A stretch of DNA of 61,146 nt from Streptomyces longispororuber (GTDB lineage Bacteria > Actinomycetota > Actinomycetes > Streptomycetales > Streptomycetaceae): contig NZ_BNBT01000037.1 in the NCBI RefSeq assembly GCF_014656095.1, positions 1-61,146 on the forward strand, read 5' to 3'. The notes below the pieces were generated by a model. That model worked only from the letters and a program-made list of their open reading frames with translations, was not told the DNA's origin and did not search any database. Each line of letters begins with the position of its first letter. Position 1 is the stretch's first letter. Below are positions 33,885 to 42,342 of this stretch, piece after piece. The position numbers and the translations under genes were made by a program.

Positions 33885-36635
33885 TCACCTCTCCGCCAGC
33901 GCCCGCCCCAGCGCCGCCCGCGAGGCGATCCCCAGCTTGGGGAAGATCTTGTAGAGGTGGGAGGCGACGGAGCGCGGTGACAGGTTGAGCTCGGCGCCGA
34001 TCTGCTTGTTCGTCAGCCCGGCGGCGACCAGCCGGGCGACGCGCAGCTCCTGCGCCGTGAGCAGCTCGACGCGGGCCGCGGGCACCTCCGCCGAGAGGCC
34101 CGCGGCCCGCAGCTCCCGGCAGCACTGGTCCGCCCAGGGACCGGCGCCCAGCTCACGGAAGGCGTGCCGCGCCATGTGCAGCACGTCCTCGGCCTCGGCG
34201 CGGCGGCCCCCGAGCCGCAGCCGGGCGCCGTGCTCCAGCCGCAGCCGCGCCAGCGCGAAGACCCACGGCCCGGTCCCCGCCAGGGCGTACGCCGCCGCGA
34301 ACGCCTCGTCCTGCTCGTCCTCGCCGGCCGTCAGCGCGGCGGCGGCGGCCAGCAGGAACGCGTGGTGGTCGGAGATCTCCTCCATCCGCGCGGCCCGCCC
34401 CGCGGCCACGTGCGCGCGGGCCGCCGCGTGGTGCCCGGAGCGCACCGCGGCCTGCACGAGGTCGAAGAACGGCAGGTGGAACCAGGAGAGCCCGCTCGGC
34501 AACCGCCCCGGAGGCAGCAGCGCGCACAGCCGTTCGTACGCCTCCTCGTCACGCCCGTGCGCCAGGTCGACCAGCGCCCGCAGGCGGCCGAGGTGGTCGG
34601 TGACGAACCGCATCCCGGCGGCGCGGGCGGCGGGCTCGACGCGCGCCCGCAGCTCGTCGAACCCCGGCCCGTCGCCGCGGCCCGCGAGCACATGGGCGTA
34701 GTAGTGGCGGAAGAGCAACGCGTTGCAGTGGTAGCCCAGCTCCTCCGCGCTGTCCGCCTCGCGCAGCCAGTCGTCGGCCGCGTCCCAGCGCCCCAGCAGG
34801 AAGTCCTGACGGCACCTGACCTTCGCGACGGAGCCCTGGGTGGCGTACGCGTGCTGTCCGCCGAGCAGCAGGCCAGGACCGGCGTCGGTGCCGTCGACGC
34901 CCAGGGCGGCCCACAGGAGCAGCCAGGCGTGGCCGGCGCCGTCGCCCGCCGCGCCCTCGGCGGCGGCCCGCAGCTCGCGCCCGGTGCCGTGCGCGGTGCG
35001 CGGGGGGTCGGCCCAGACGCGGTGGCACAGCCGGGCGGCGGGGGAGACGTCGCCGAGGTGCCGGGCCAGCGCCCGCCACCCCCGGGCGTCCCCCGTGTAC
35101 GACGAGGCGAGCAGCAGCTTGAAGAACACCTGCTCCACCAGGTCTCCGCGGCCGGGGACGTCCGGGGCGCCGGGCGCGGTCAGCGCGGCCAGGGCCCGCG
35201 GCAGCAGCGTGAACGACGAGGCGAAGTCGACGTGGTGGCTCTGGTCGACGTACACGACCGCGTACGCGAACACCGGCGCGACGTCGTCGGGCAGCGACCG
35301 CGTCCTGAGCTGCTCCACCAGCCGCGCCGCGTACGCCAGGCGACCGCCGCGCGCCGACATCACCGCCGCCCACGCCAGGCGCCGCGTCCGGTCGTCGGCG
35401 TCGGGGCTCAGGCCCGCGGCCCGGTCGAGCAGCAGCGCCGCCTCCGCGTCACCGCCGCGCAGCGCGATCCGCGTCCCGGCCTCCTGCAGCCGCGCCGCCA
35501 GCTCCTCGTCGGGTCCGCGCACCGCTTGCGCCTCGTGCAGCAGGCCGCGCGGCTCGTCCTCGGGCAGCCGTGCCGCCAGCAGTCGGTGGGCGGCGCGCCG
35601 GTCCGCCTCCGGGGCCAGCGCGATCACCGCGCTGCGCACCAGCGGGTGCCGGAAGACGAGCCTGCCCGTGTGGTCCAGGCGGGCCAGGCCGCTCGCCTCC
35701 ACGTCGTCGAGGAGCCGCTCGGCCCGGTCGCCGTGGCGGTCGCCCACCGACGACCACCAGGTGCCGCCGTCCCCGTCGCCGCCCAGGGCCACGGGCAGCA
35801 GCGCCCGCAGCGCCTCCGGCGACAGCGCCCGCAGCCGGGAGGCGAACAGCCGCTCGAGGCGCCGCCCCCACGGCAGCCGCTCCGGGAGCGGGACGACGCC
35901 GCTGCGGTGCTCCGCCCGGAGCTGGCGCGGGAGTTCGGTCAGCGCCAGGGGGTTGCCCGCGGCCTCGCGCCGCACCCGCTCGGCGACCACGGCGGTCAGG
36001 TCCGGGTGCCAGCGGCGCAGCACCGCGTCGGCGTCCGCGTCCGGCAGGGGCTCCACGTCGACCGGGTGGACGTGCCAGCCCTCCGGCGCCGACCCCTCCG
36101 CCCGGGTCGCCACCACGAGCACCACGGGCAGGTCGTCGATCCGCCGGTGCAGGAAGGCGAAGACCGCGGCGCTGGAGGAGTCCACCCAGTGCAGGTCGTC
36201 CACCACGATGAGCAGCGGCCGCCGCCGGGCGGCGTCCGTGAGCAGGGCGAGCGCCGCCGCGCCCACCGCGAAGCCGCCCGGGGGGATCGCGTCCCGCAGC
36301 CCGAGCGCGCTCTCCAGGGCCTGACGCTGGTACGGCGGCAGAGCGTCCCGGGCGCTCTCCAGGAGCGGGCGCAGGACCTGGTGCAGCGCCCCGAAGGCGA
36401 CGGCGACCTCGGCCTCGGCGCCCGCGGCCCGGACGACGGCGTACCCGGCCCGGTCCGCGCGGTCCGCCGCCCAGTCGAGCAGCGCGGTCTTCCCGATGCC
36501 CGCCTCGCCGCGCAGCACCGTCACCGAGCCCCCGGCCCCGGCCCGCGCGTCGTCGAGTGCCCGCTCCAGCAGCGCGCGCTCGCGCCGCCGGCCGACCAGG
36601 CCCTCCGTGTCCGCACACCCGGCCGCCTCCGCCAT
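33885..36635 (-). CDS. Large ATP-binding LuxR (LAL) regulator
   Basis: 916 residues from the ATG at 36635. Walker A in LRGEAGIGKTALLDWAAD (about 40), Walker B LLIVVDDLHWVD (about 140), followed without interruption by SSSAAVFAFLHRRIDDLPVV. The C-terminal LuxR helix-turn-helix is LTAQELRVARLVAAGLTNKQ and IGAELNLSPRSVASHLYKIF. The upstream frame open to 36926 is not protein-like and was rejected. It is tail to tail with the other LAL, 45 bp apart, and divergent from the AraC gene at 36905. It probably controls nearby metabolic or secondary-metabolite genes. Confidence 0.9.
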   Translation of the reverse strand: MAEAAGCADTEGLVGRRRERALLERALDDARAGAGGSVTVLRGEAGIGKTALLDWAADRADRAGYAVVRAAGAEAEVAVAFGALHQVLRPLLESARDALPPYQRQALESALGLRDAIPPGGFAVGAAALALLTDAARRRPLLIVVDDLHWVDSSSAAVFAFLHRRIDDLPVVLVVATRAEGSAPEGWHVHPVDVEPLPDADADAVLRRWHPDLTAVVAERVRREAAGNPLALTELPRQLRAEHRSGVVPLPERLPWGRRLERLFASRLRALSPEALRALLPVALGGDGDGGTWWSSVGDRHGDRAERLLDDVEASGLARLDHTGRLVFRHPLVRSAVIALAPEADRRAAHRLLAARLPEDEPRGLLHEAQAVRGPDEELAARLQEAGTRIALRGGDAEAALLLDRAAGLSPDADDRTRRLAWAAVMSARGGRLAYAARLVEQLRTRSLPDDVAPVFAYAVVYVDQSHHVDFASSFTLLPRALAALTAPGAPDVPGRGDLVEQVFFKLLLASSYTGDARGWRALARHLGDVSPAARLCHRVWADPPRTAHGTGRELRAAAEGAAGDGAGHAWLLLWAALGVDGTDAGPGLLLGGQHAYATQGSVAKVRCRQDFLLGRWDAADDWLREADSAEELGYHCNALLFRHYYAHVLAGRGDGPGFDELRARVEPAARAAGMRFVTDHLGRLRALVDLAHGRDEEAYERLCALLPPGRLPSGLSWFHLPFFDLVQAAVRSGHHAAARAHVAAGRAARMEEISDHHAFLLAAAAALTAGEDEQDEAFAAAYALAGTGPWVFALARLRLEHGARLRLGGRRAEAEDVLHMARHAFRELGAGPWADQCCRELRAAGLSAEVPAARVELLTAQELRVARLVAAGLTNKQIGAELNLSPRSVASHLYKIFPKLGIASRAALGRALAER

Positions 36636-36904
36636 CGCCGCCACCGCCGCCTCTCCCGCCCTTCCCGGCCGACGGAGCCTCCCCGGCGGCGCCGGTCCAG
36701 TATCCGCCACGCGCGGCGTTGTCCCAGAGCGCAGCGGTGTTGCCCCTGTGTGCAGAAAACCCCTGGAGGCTCGCCGCTCACACGGGTAAAACCGCAGGCT
36801 GGAGGGGTGAAGGGGCGCACGCGCAGCACACCGCCCCCGTTCTGAGAGGGGCTTCGGCGGGCTTCGGCGGCCGCGGCCCCGCACGCACACCCCGGGGGAG
36901 CCGT

Positions 36905-37885
36905 ATGAGCCCGATGTCCGTCGCACCGTCCGTCACCGCGAGGCCCGGCGGCGCGCACTTCCCCCGGCCGTCCGGGGCGGCCGACGCGCTCGCCGGGGCG
37001 TTCCGGCCCGCCCCGGTCGCGGCCGGCTCCCGCACCGGGTTCACCGGGCAGGTCACCACCCGGCCGCTGGGCTTTTTGGAAGTGAGCACCGTGCGCGGCG
37101 CGGAGTGCTCCCTCACCCTCGGCCCCGCCGCCGCCGCCGCCGCCCGCGCCGACCTGCTGCTGGTGCTGCACACCGCCGGGGACGGGCGTCTCCTGCGGCA
37201 CGGGGCGGACGTCCCCTGCCCGGAGGGCGGCCTGTTCGTGCACGACCCGGCCGAGCCGCTGACCCTGCGTGAGCCCGGCCCCTTCACCCTGTGCGTGGTG
37301 CGCGTCCCCCGCGAGGCGCCGGCCCTCACCGACGCCCGGCTGCGCGCCCTGACCCGCGCGCACCCGCGCCCCGGCGGCCCCCTCGCCGCCGTGCTCGCCC
37401 CGCTGGCGGCCGCCCTCGCCACGGCCGACACCCCCTACTCACCGGGGACCGCCCTGCACCTGGCGGGCACCGTCACCGCGCTCACGGCCCTGCTGGCCGT
37501 GGAGCCCGAGGGCCCGGGGCCTGCGGGGCCCGGCACGGAGCGCCGCGCCCTGCGGCACCGGCTGCTGGCCCACATCAACGACCACCTGGGCGAGCGGGAC
37601 CTGGCGCCCGCGGGCGTCGCCGCCGCGCACCACATCTCGATCCGCTATCTGCACAAGCTCTTCGCCGACCACGGCTCCACGATGGCCCGGTGGATCCAGC
37701 ACCGTCGCCTGGAGGAGGCGCGCCGGGAGCTCGCCCGGCCCCGGGGCGGCGCGTCCGGCGTCGCCGCGGTCGCGAGCCGCTGGGGCTTCGCCGGCGCGGC
37801 GCACTTCAGCCGCAGCTTCCGTACGGCCTACGGGATGTCGCCCTCGGACTGGCGTGCGCGCCACTGCCGCGGCGAGTGGCCGTAG
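36905..37885 (+). CDS. AraC-family regulator (convergent pair, member 1)
   Basis: 326 residues from the ATG at 36905, with GGGGGAG upstream. The N-terminal ligand/dimer domain resembles AraC_binding_2 (GFTGQVTTRPLGFLEVSTV to about 200). The AraC DNA-binding domain covers about 215-320, with helix 1 LAPAGVAAAHHISIRYLHKLF and the second motif VAAVASRWGFAGAAHFSRSF, ending YGMSPSDWRARHCRGEWP. The last 58 bp overlap the leftward AraC gene antisense, where both strands encode an equivalent C-terminal motif. Regulated genes are unknown. Confidence 0.9.
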   Translation: MSPMSVAPSVTARPGGAHFPRPSGAADALAGAFRPAPVAAGSRTGFTGQVTTRPLGFLEVSTVRGAECSLTLGPAAAAAARADLLLVLHTAGDGRLLRHGADVPCPEGGLFVHDPAEPLTLREPGPFTLCVVRVPREAPALTDARLRALTRAHPRPGGPLAAVLAPLAAALATADTPYSPGTALHLAGTVTALTALLAVEPEGPGPAGPGTERRALRHRLLAHINDHLGERDLAPAGVAAAHHISIRYLHKLFADHGSTMARWIQHRRLEEARRELARPRGGASGVAAVASRWGFAGAAHFSRSFRTAYGMSPSDWRARHCRGEWP

Positions 37886-38787
37886 ACCGCCTTGAAGGCC
37901 CGGCTGAAGTGCGCCGGGCTGCGGAACCCCCAGCGCAGCGCCACCGCCGCGATGGACCGGCCCACCCGCTCGCGGCGCTCCAGCTCCTGAGCGCACCGCT
38001 CCACCCGGGACTGCTGGATCAGCCGGCTCACCGTGACGCCCTCGGCCTCGAAGAGCCGGTGGAGGTAGCGCACCGAGATGCGGTGCTCCGCCGCGATGCG
38101 CTCCGGCGCCAGGTCGGGGTCGTGCAGGTTCCGCTCGATGTACGCGCGGACGGCGCGGACGAGTTCGTCGCGCCCCGCGCCACGGGACTCCTCGTCCTCG
38201 GTGAGCTCGTGCACCAGTGCGGCGACGAACTCCGTGACGACCCCGCCGAGGCCGTCGCCCGCCGCGTCCGGGATCGGGGCGGCGGGCTCGTCCAGGCTCA
38301 GCAGCAGCGGGGCGAGGAGCGCGGCCACGCCCTCGGCGGCGGGCACGGCGCGCCCCGTGACGGAGCGCACCGCCGTCTGCGGGACGTTCAGGGCGTGCGC
38401 CGGCACCCGGTAGATCAGCACGCGGGCGCCTTCGGCCTGTTCGTACGTGAAGGCCGCGCGCAGGTCGATCAGCGCCAGCTCCCCGGGCGCCAGGGACGCG
38501 GCGCGGCCGTCCTGCGTCAGGCGCGCGGTGCCCGCGCGCGGCAGCACGAGCGCGACGGCGTCCCCGGACTGCCGGGCGAGCATCCGGGCGTTGCGCGTCA
38601 GCCGCAGCGGACCGGCCTCCTGGGTGATGAGCCGGAGGTAGCCGAACCGGCGCAGGTGCGCGGACCCGCGGAGCGGGCCGTCGCCGCGGGCGCTGACCAC
38701 CACCGGAGCGAGCCAGCCGGAGAGGGTGTCCCGCAGCAGGGTGGCGCGGTCGTCGCTGGACGCGGCCGTCTCGGAAGCTGCGCGCAT
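37828..38787 (-). CDS. AraC-family regulator (convergent pair, member 2)
   Basis: 319 residues. The AraC_binding_2-like N-terminus is followed by a C-terminal DNA-binding domain: LAPERIAAEHRISVRYLHRLF and IAAVALRWGFRSPAHFSRAF, ending YGHSPRQWRARQSEGDIP. It is similar to its convergent partner through the DNA-binding domain, with the same organisation, so the two are likely old paralogues. The stop at 37828 lies inside the partner gene. It is divergent from the serine-less HSL paralogue at 39116, its most likely local target. Confidence 0.9.
   Translation of the reverse strand: MRAASETAASSDDRATLLRDTLSGWLAPVVVSARGDGPLRGSAHLRRFGYLRLITQEAGPLRLTRNARMLARQSGDAVALVLPRAGTARLTQDGRAASLAPGELALIDLRAAFTYEQAEGARVLIYRVPAHALNVPQTAVRSVTGRAVPAAEGVAALLAPLLLSLDEPAAPIPDAAGDGLGGVVTEFVAALVHELTEDEESRGAGRDELVRAVRAYIERNLHDPDLAPERIAAEHRISVRYLHRLFEAEGVTVSRLIQQSRVERCAQELERRERVGRSIAAVALRWGFRSPAHFSRAFKAVYGHSPRQWRARQSEGDIP
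37829..37884. repeat. 56-bp imperfect palindrome inside both AraC genes
   Basis: The segment and its reverse complement agree at roughly 40 of 56 positions. Both read TAC-GG-...-TCG-CC-...-TGG-CG-GC-CGC-CA-...-GGC-GA-...-CCG-TA, so each strand encodes YG-SP--WRAR---G--P and stop. The transcript of either gene could fold here and act as a terminator. Confidence 0.85.
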
Positions 38788-39115
38788 GAGGGGCTCCTCA
38801 TCGGCGCCGACGGGACCGGCACGGTGCGCAGGAGAGGAGTCGGCGGCCTCTCCACGGCTCTCGCGTCCAGCCTGCGCGGACCCGGCCGCGGGCCGTTAGG
38901 TCATATGACTGCTCTTTCGCCGGGCGGGTAGGCGGGGCGGGAAGTGTGCACGGAGCGGCATGTGTGGTTCCGCGGCCGCCGTTCCCGTGGCCCGCCGGGG
39001 TCCGTAGGGTAGCTCTGCTGTCGGGACGAGCCGGTGCGGGTGCGGGCTCCGCCGCCCGGCCGCCGGGCGCCCGTGACGTGCGGCCCGTGGCGATCCCCCT
39101 TTTGCAGGAGTCCGT
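38788..39115. promoter_or_regulatory. 328-bp divergent control region
   Basis: Between the leftward AraC gene and the rightward HSL-like gene. A perfect palindrome GTCATATGAC lies at 38900-38909 in an AT-richer patch (TTAGGTCATATGACTGCTCTTT), a plausible operator for one of the AraC proteins. AGGAG at 39106-39110 is the ribosome-binding site of the HSL-like gene. Confidence 0.45.
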
Positions 39116-40114
39116 GTGCAAGACGACGTACAGGCCCATGAGCCGGCGCCTGTCCTCGAACCGCAGGCGCGTGCCTTTGTGCGCCGGTACCGCTGCCCCA
39201 CGACGTGCGAGGGCGCCGAGGCGGCGGAGTTCAGGGCCCGGATGACCGACCTCTGGGGCGGCGACGGCGACGACCCGGACGTCGAGGAGGAATGGCTGGC
39301 GGTGCGCGGCGCGGGCAGCACCCGTATCCGCGTACGGCTGCTGCGGCCCGCGGGCAGCGAGGGACCGCTGCCGGTGATCCTCTACCTGCACGGCCTCGGC
39401 TCCATGCCGAACGAGGTGTGCCCCCATCTGAGCCTGGTGCGCGACCTGGTCCTCGGCGCGGACGCCGTGGTGGTCGTCCCCGAGTGCGACGGGCCGGAGG
39501 ACGGGCGCCACCCCGCGGCCGTCGAGCGGGCGCACACCGTGCTGCGCTGGATCGCGGACGGCGGGCGGGAGGCCGGCCTCGACGGCCGCCGGATCGCGGT
39601 CGTCGGCGTCGGCGCGGGCGCCCACCACGCCTCCCTGACCCTGCAGGCCCGCCACCACGGCGAGCCGCGCCTGGTCCAGCAGGTGCTGGTCTGCCCGGTG
39701 ACCGACGGCGCGATGGACACCGGCTCCTACCGGCGGTTCGCGGAGGGCTACTTCCTCGGCAGCGAGGCCATGCGCGGCTACTGGCAGCGCTACGCCCCCG
39801 ACCCCGGCGTCCGGCGGCAGGGCACCGTCTCACCCCTGCGGGCGCCGCGGGGCCGACTGTGCGACATGCCGCCCGCGCTCGTCCTCACCGCCGAGGCCGA
39901 CGTGCTCCGCGACGAGGGCGAGGCGTACGCCACGCGGCTGCGGGAGGCGGGCGTGCCCGTGGTGTCGGTCCGCTACCACGGCACGATCCACGGTTTCGTG
40001 CTCCTGGACCCGCTGCGCGGCACGCCCCCGGCCAGAGCGGCCCGGATGCAGATCACGGACACGCTGCACATCGCCCTGCGGGAACAGCCGGAGCAGTGGG
40101 AGCAGCCGGAGTAG
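39116..40114 (+). CDS. Hormone-sensitive-lipase-like protein lacking the catalytic serine
   Basis: 332 residues. It aligns along its length with the HSL hydrolase at 29071-30039: GPLPVILYLHG, the RFAEGYFLGSEAM block, PPALVLTAEADVLRDEGEAY (Asp262) and TIHGFVLLDPLRGT (His292). The nucleophile elbow, however, reads VGVGAGAHH where the active paralogue has AGDSVGGN, so Ser is replaced by Gly. The oxyanion motif is LHGLGS instead of HGGG/HGAG. It is therefore probably inactive as an esterase and may bind a ligand or have a regulatory role. The GTG start follows AGGAG. Confidence 0.85.
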   Translation: MQDDVQAHEPAPVLEPQARAFVRRYRCPTTCEGAEAAEFRARMTDLWGGDGDDPDVEEEWLAVRGAGSTRIRVRLLRPAGSEGPLPVILYLHGLGSMPNEVCPHLSLVRDLVLGADAVVVVPECDGPEDGRHPAAVERAHTVLRWIADGGREAGLDGRRIAVVGVGAGAHHASLTLQARHHGEPRLVQQVLVCPVTDGAMDTGSYRRFAEGYFLGSEAMRGYWQRYAPDPGVRRQGTVSPLRAPRGRLCDMPPALVLTAEADVLRDEGEAYATRLREAGVPVVSVRYHGTIHGFVLLDPLRGTPPARAARMQITDTLHIALREQPEQWEQPE

Positions 40115-40208
40115 CCGGAACCGTTGGAACAGGACGACTGAACAGGGCGACTGACGTCCCGCCGACGCGGCACGGCACGGGGCGGGCGCGTGGCGCGGGC
40201 GCGGCGCG

Positions 40209-41195
40209 TCAGGCGTGGGCGCCGCCGCCCGCACCGCGGGCGCGTTCGTGGCGCCGCCACTCCTGCGGCGTCGCCCCGAAGGCGGCCCGGAAGCGGCGGC
40301 TGAAGTGGCTCGGGCTCGTGAATCCGCAGCGGGCCGCGACCGCCGCGACGGTGAGGCCGTCGTGACGGGGGGAGGCCAGCATCCGCCGCGCCTTCGTGAG
40401 CCGTTCGGAGATGAGCCACTGCTCCAGGCTGATGCCCGCGTCGTTGAGCACGAGGTAGAGCCTGCGGACGGACACGGCGTGCTCCGCGGCGATCCGCTCC
40501 GGTGTCAGGTCGCGGTCGGCGAGGTGGCGGCGCGCGTACGCGAGGACCCGCGTGAGCAGCGTGTCGTCGAGGGCGTCACGGGCGGCCGGCGCCGCCTCGC
40601 CGTGGGCGGCGGAGAGCAGCAGCGCCCGGACGAGCTCGGTGGTGGCGCCGGCCAGCGCGGCCGCGCCGGGGTCGGCGGCCAGCCGGGCCGGGTCGCGCCA
40701 CAGGCCGCGCAGGTGGTTCAGCACCAGGTCGTGCAGCGGGCTCGCGCGGAGCTGGAGGGAGGCCTTGACCACGGTCTCCAGCGGCACACCGAGCCGTTCC
40801 ACGTCGAAGAGCATGGCCTGGGACGAGCCGTCGCCGGACCAGCCGTAGGCGCGGGGCGTCAACTCGTGGAAGACGCAGATGTCGTCGGGCCCGTACGTCA
40901 GCCGCTGCCCGGCGACCTCGCCCCGGTGCAGCCCGCGGGGCTGGAGCGACACCGAGACCACGGGGTTGCTCCGCTGCCGCCGCACGTGCCCCACCGTGCG
41001 GCGCACCGTGAAGCCCGTGTTGCGGGTGGCGAACATCGGCACGTCGCCGATCCGCCACGCCTCCATCCGCGCGCGGATGCCCGTGGCGGGTTCCTCGTGG
41101 ACGACGTGGTTGGGCACCGACTCGTTGGTCAGGGCGTGGTGGAACGCCTCCACCCGTTGTCCCGGCGCCACGTCGTCCAGGTCGACCAGCAGCAC
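40209..41195 (-). CDS. AraC-family regulator
   Basis: 328 residues from a GTG at 41195 with GAGGGGG upstream. The N-terminal half (about 1-200) resembles the AraC_binding_2 sensor, with PVVSVSLQPRGLHRG and YGPDDICVFHELTPRAYGW. The C-terminal DNA-binding domain has LTPERIAAEHAVSVRRLYLV and VAAVAARCGFTSPSHFSRRF with FGATPQEWRR. It is the third protein of this subgroup in 5 kb. It faces the upstream hydrolase gene, 109 bp away in the same direction. Its ligand is unknown. Confidence 0.9.
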   Translation of the reverse strand: MLLVDLDDVAPGQRVEAFHHALTNESVPNHVVHEEPATGIRARMEAWRIGDVPMFATRNTGFTVRRTVGHVRRQRSNPVVSVSLQPRGLHRGEVAGQRLTYGPDDICVFHELTPRAYGWSGDGSSQAMLFDVERLGVPLETVVKASLQLRASPLHDLVLNHLRGLWRDPARLAADPGAAALAGATTELVRALLLSAAHGEAAPAARDALDDTLLTRVLAYARRHLADRDLTPERIAAEHAVSVRRLYLVLNDAGISLEQWLISERLTKARRMLASPRHDGLTVAAVAARCGFTSPSHFSRRFRAAFGATPQEWRRHERARGAGGGAHA

Positions 41196-41304
41196 TCCGC
41201 CCCCTCATGTCACGCCGTGTTCGCACATTGTGCCTCATCTGTGCATGAGCATGACGAGGCGTCGATCACAGGAGCGCGCCGCGGGGGCGGAGTGTGCTTG
41301 CCGG

Positions 41305-42021
41305 TCAGGCCGTGGCGCGCACCGCCTCACGGATCACCGCGGCGACCTCCTCGGGCCGGGACAGCGCCACCGCGTGCGAGGCGCCCTCGACCTCGACGGC
41401 CTTCGCCCCGGCGCGTTCGGCGCCGAAGCGCTGCACGTCGGGGTTGATGGCCCGGTCCGCGCCCGCCACCAGGACCCAGGACGGCTTGGTCCGCCACGCG
41501 GCGGCCGTGGCCGCCTCCGTGAACGCGCCCGCCGCCAGCGGGCGCTGCGTCACCGCCAGCACCTGGGTGACCTCGGCCGGGACGTCGGCGGCGAAGATGC
41601 CGGGGAACGCCTCGGCGGCGATGGTCACCTCGACCGCGGGCTCACCGCCCTGCACCGGGTACGTCGTCTCCTTGAGGTTGCTGACCAGGGCGGACAGCGG
41701 GAAGCGGCCCTGGAGCTCGCCGAGGCTCTCGCCCTCGTCGGGCAGGTAGGCGGCGACGTACACGAGGCCGACGACGTTCTCCGCGGTGCCGGCCACGGAG
41801 ATCAGCGCACCGCCGTAGGAGTGGCCGACCAGGACGACCGGCCCCTCGATCTGCGCGGCCACCGACGCGATGTAGGCGGCGTCGGCCGCCAGGCCGCGCA
41901 GCGGGTTCGGCGGGGCCACCACGGGGATGCTGTCGCGCTGCAGCTCCGCGACGACTCCGGACCAGCTACCGGCGTCCGCGAAGGCGCCGTGGACGAGAAG
42001 GACGGTGGGGGTGGCGCTCAT
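41305..42021 (-). CDS. Alpha/beta hydrolase
   Basis: 238 residues from the ATG at 42021; upstream frames run only into repeats. LLVHGAFADAGSWSG (about 8-22) is the oxyanion region, VLVGHSYGGALI holds the nucleophile Ser (about 78), and EGASHAVALSRPEEV the catalytic His. The acid is probably in LVAGADRAINPD. It resembles the small esterase/MenH-like hydrolases common in Streptomyces. GGAG lies upstream. The downstream AraC gene may share its transcript. Confidence 0.87.
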   Translation of the reverse strand: MSATPTVLLVHGAFADAGSWSGVVAELQRDSIPVVAPPNPLRGLAADAAYIASVAAQIEGPVVLVGHSYGGALISVAGTAENVVGLVYVAAYLPDEGESLGELQGRFPLSALVSNLKETTYPVQGGEPAVEVTIAAEAFPGIFAADVPAEVTQVLAVTQRPLAAGAFTEAATAAAWRTKPSWVLVAGADRAINPDVQRFGAERAGAKAVEVEGASHAVALSRPEEVAAVIREAVRATA

Positions 42022-42342
42022 GACGGGTGGTTCTCCTAGCTGTCGGCGCGGGCCTGCCGGTGGTCCGGCGGCCTCGACTGATCGCCACGCTAGAGCCGCG
42101 CATACGCCGGAAGTTGCCCCCGAGCGCACCGGCTCTGGCCCCGTGGTGCACGACACGGCGCGACACCGCAATGACATGGCACGGCATGGCACGGCATGGC
42201 GCGGCACGGCACGCAACAGCACGACACGGCAGACACCACACGGAACGGCGCGGCACGGCGCGGCACGGAGGGCCCGCCACCGCCCGGCCCCGCTGTGATC
42301 AAGGTCCTACGGCGCCCCGCGGTCCTCTGCGACCATGCGCCG
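42022..42342. other. 321-bp divergent gap with pentamer repeats
   Basis: From about 42148 to 42270, ACGGC, ATGGC and GCGGC pentamers recur in a degenerate, often 10-bp rhythm. Otherwise no gene, ribosome-binding site or convincing promoter is recognised. It must contain the promoters of the leftward hydrolase and the rightward AraC gene. Confidence 0.5.
42148..42270. repeat. Degenerate 5/10-bp repeat (CACGG/CATGG family)
   Basis: About 20 pentamers of the type RYGGC are arranged as GGCACGGCAT, GGCACGGCAC and similar decamers. The array has drifted, especially at 42215-42245. Confidence 0.75.
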
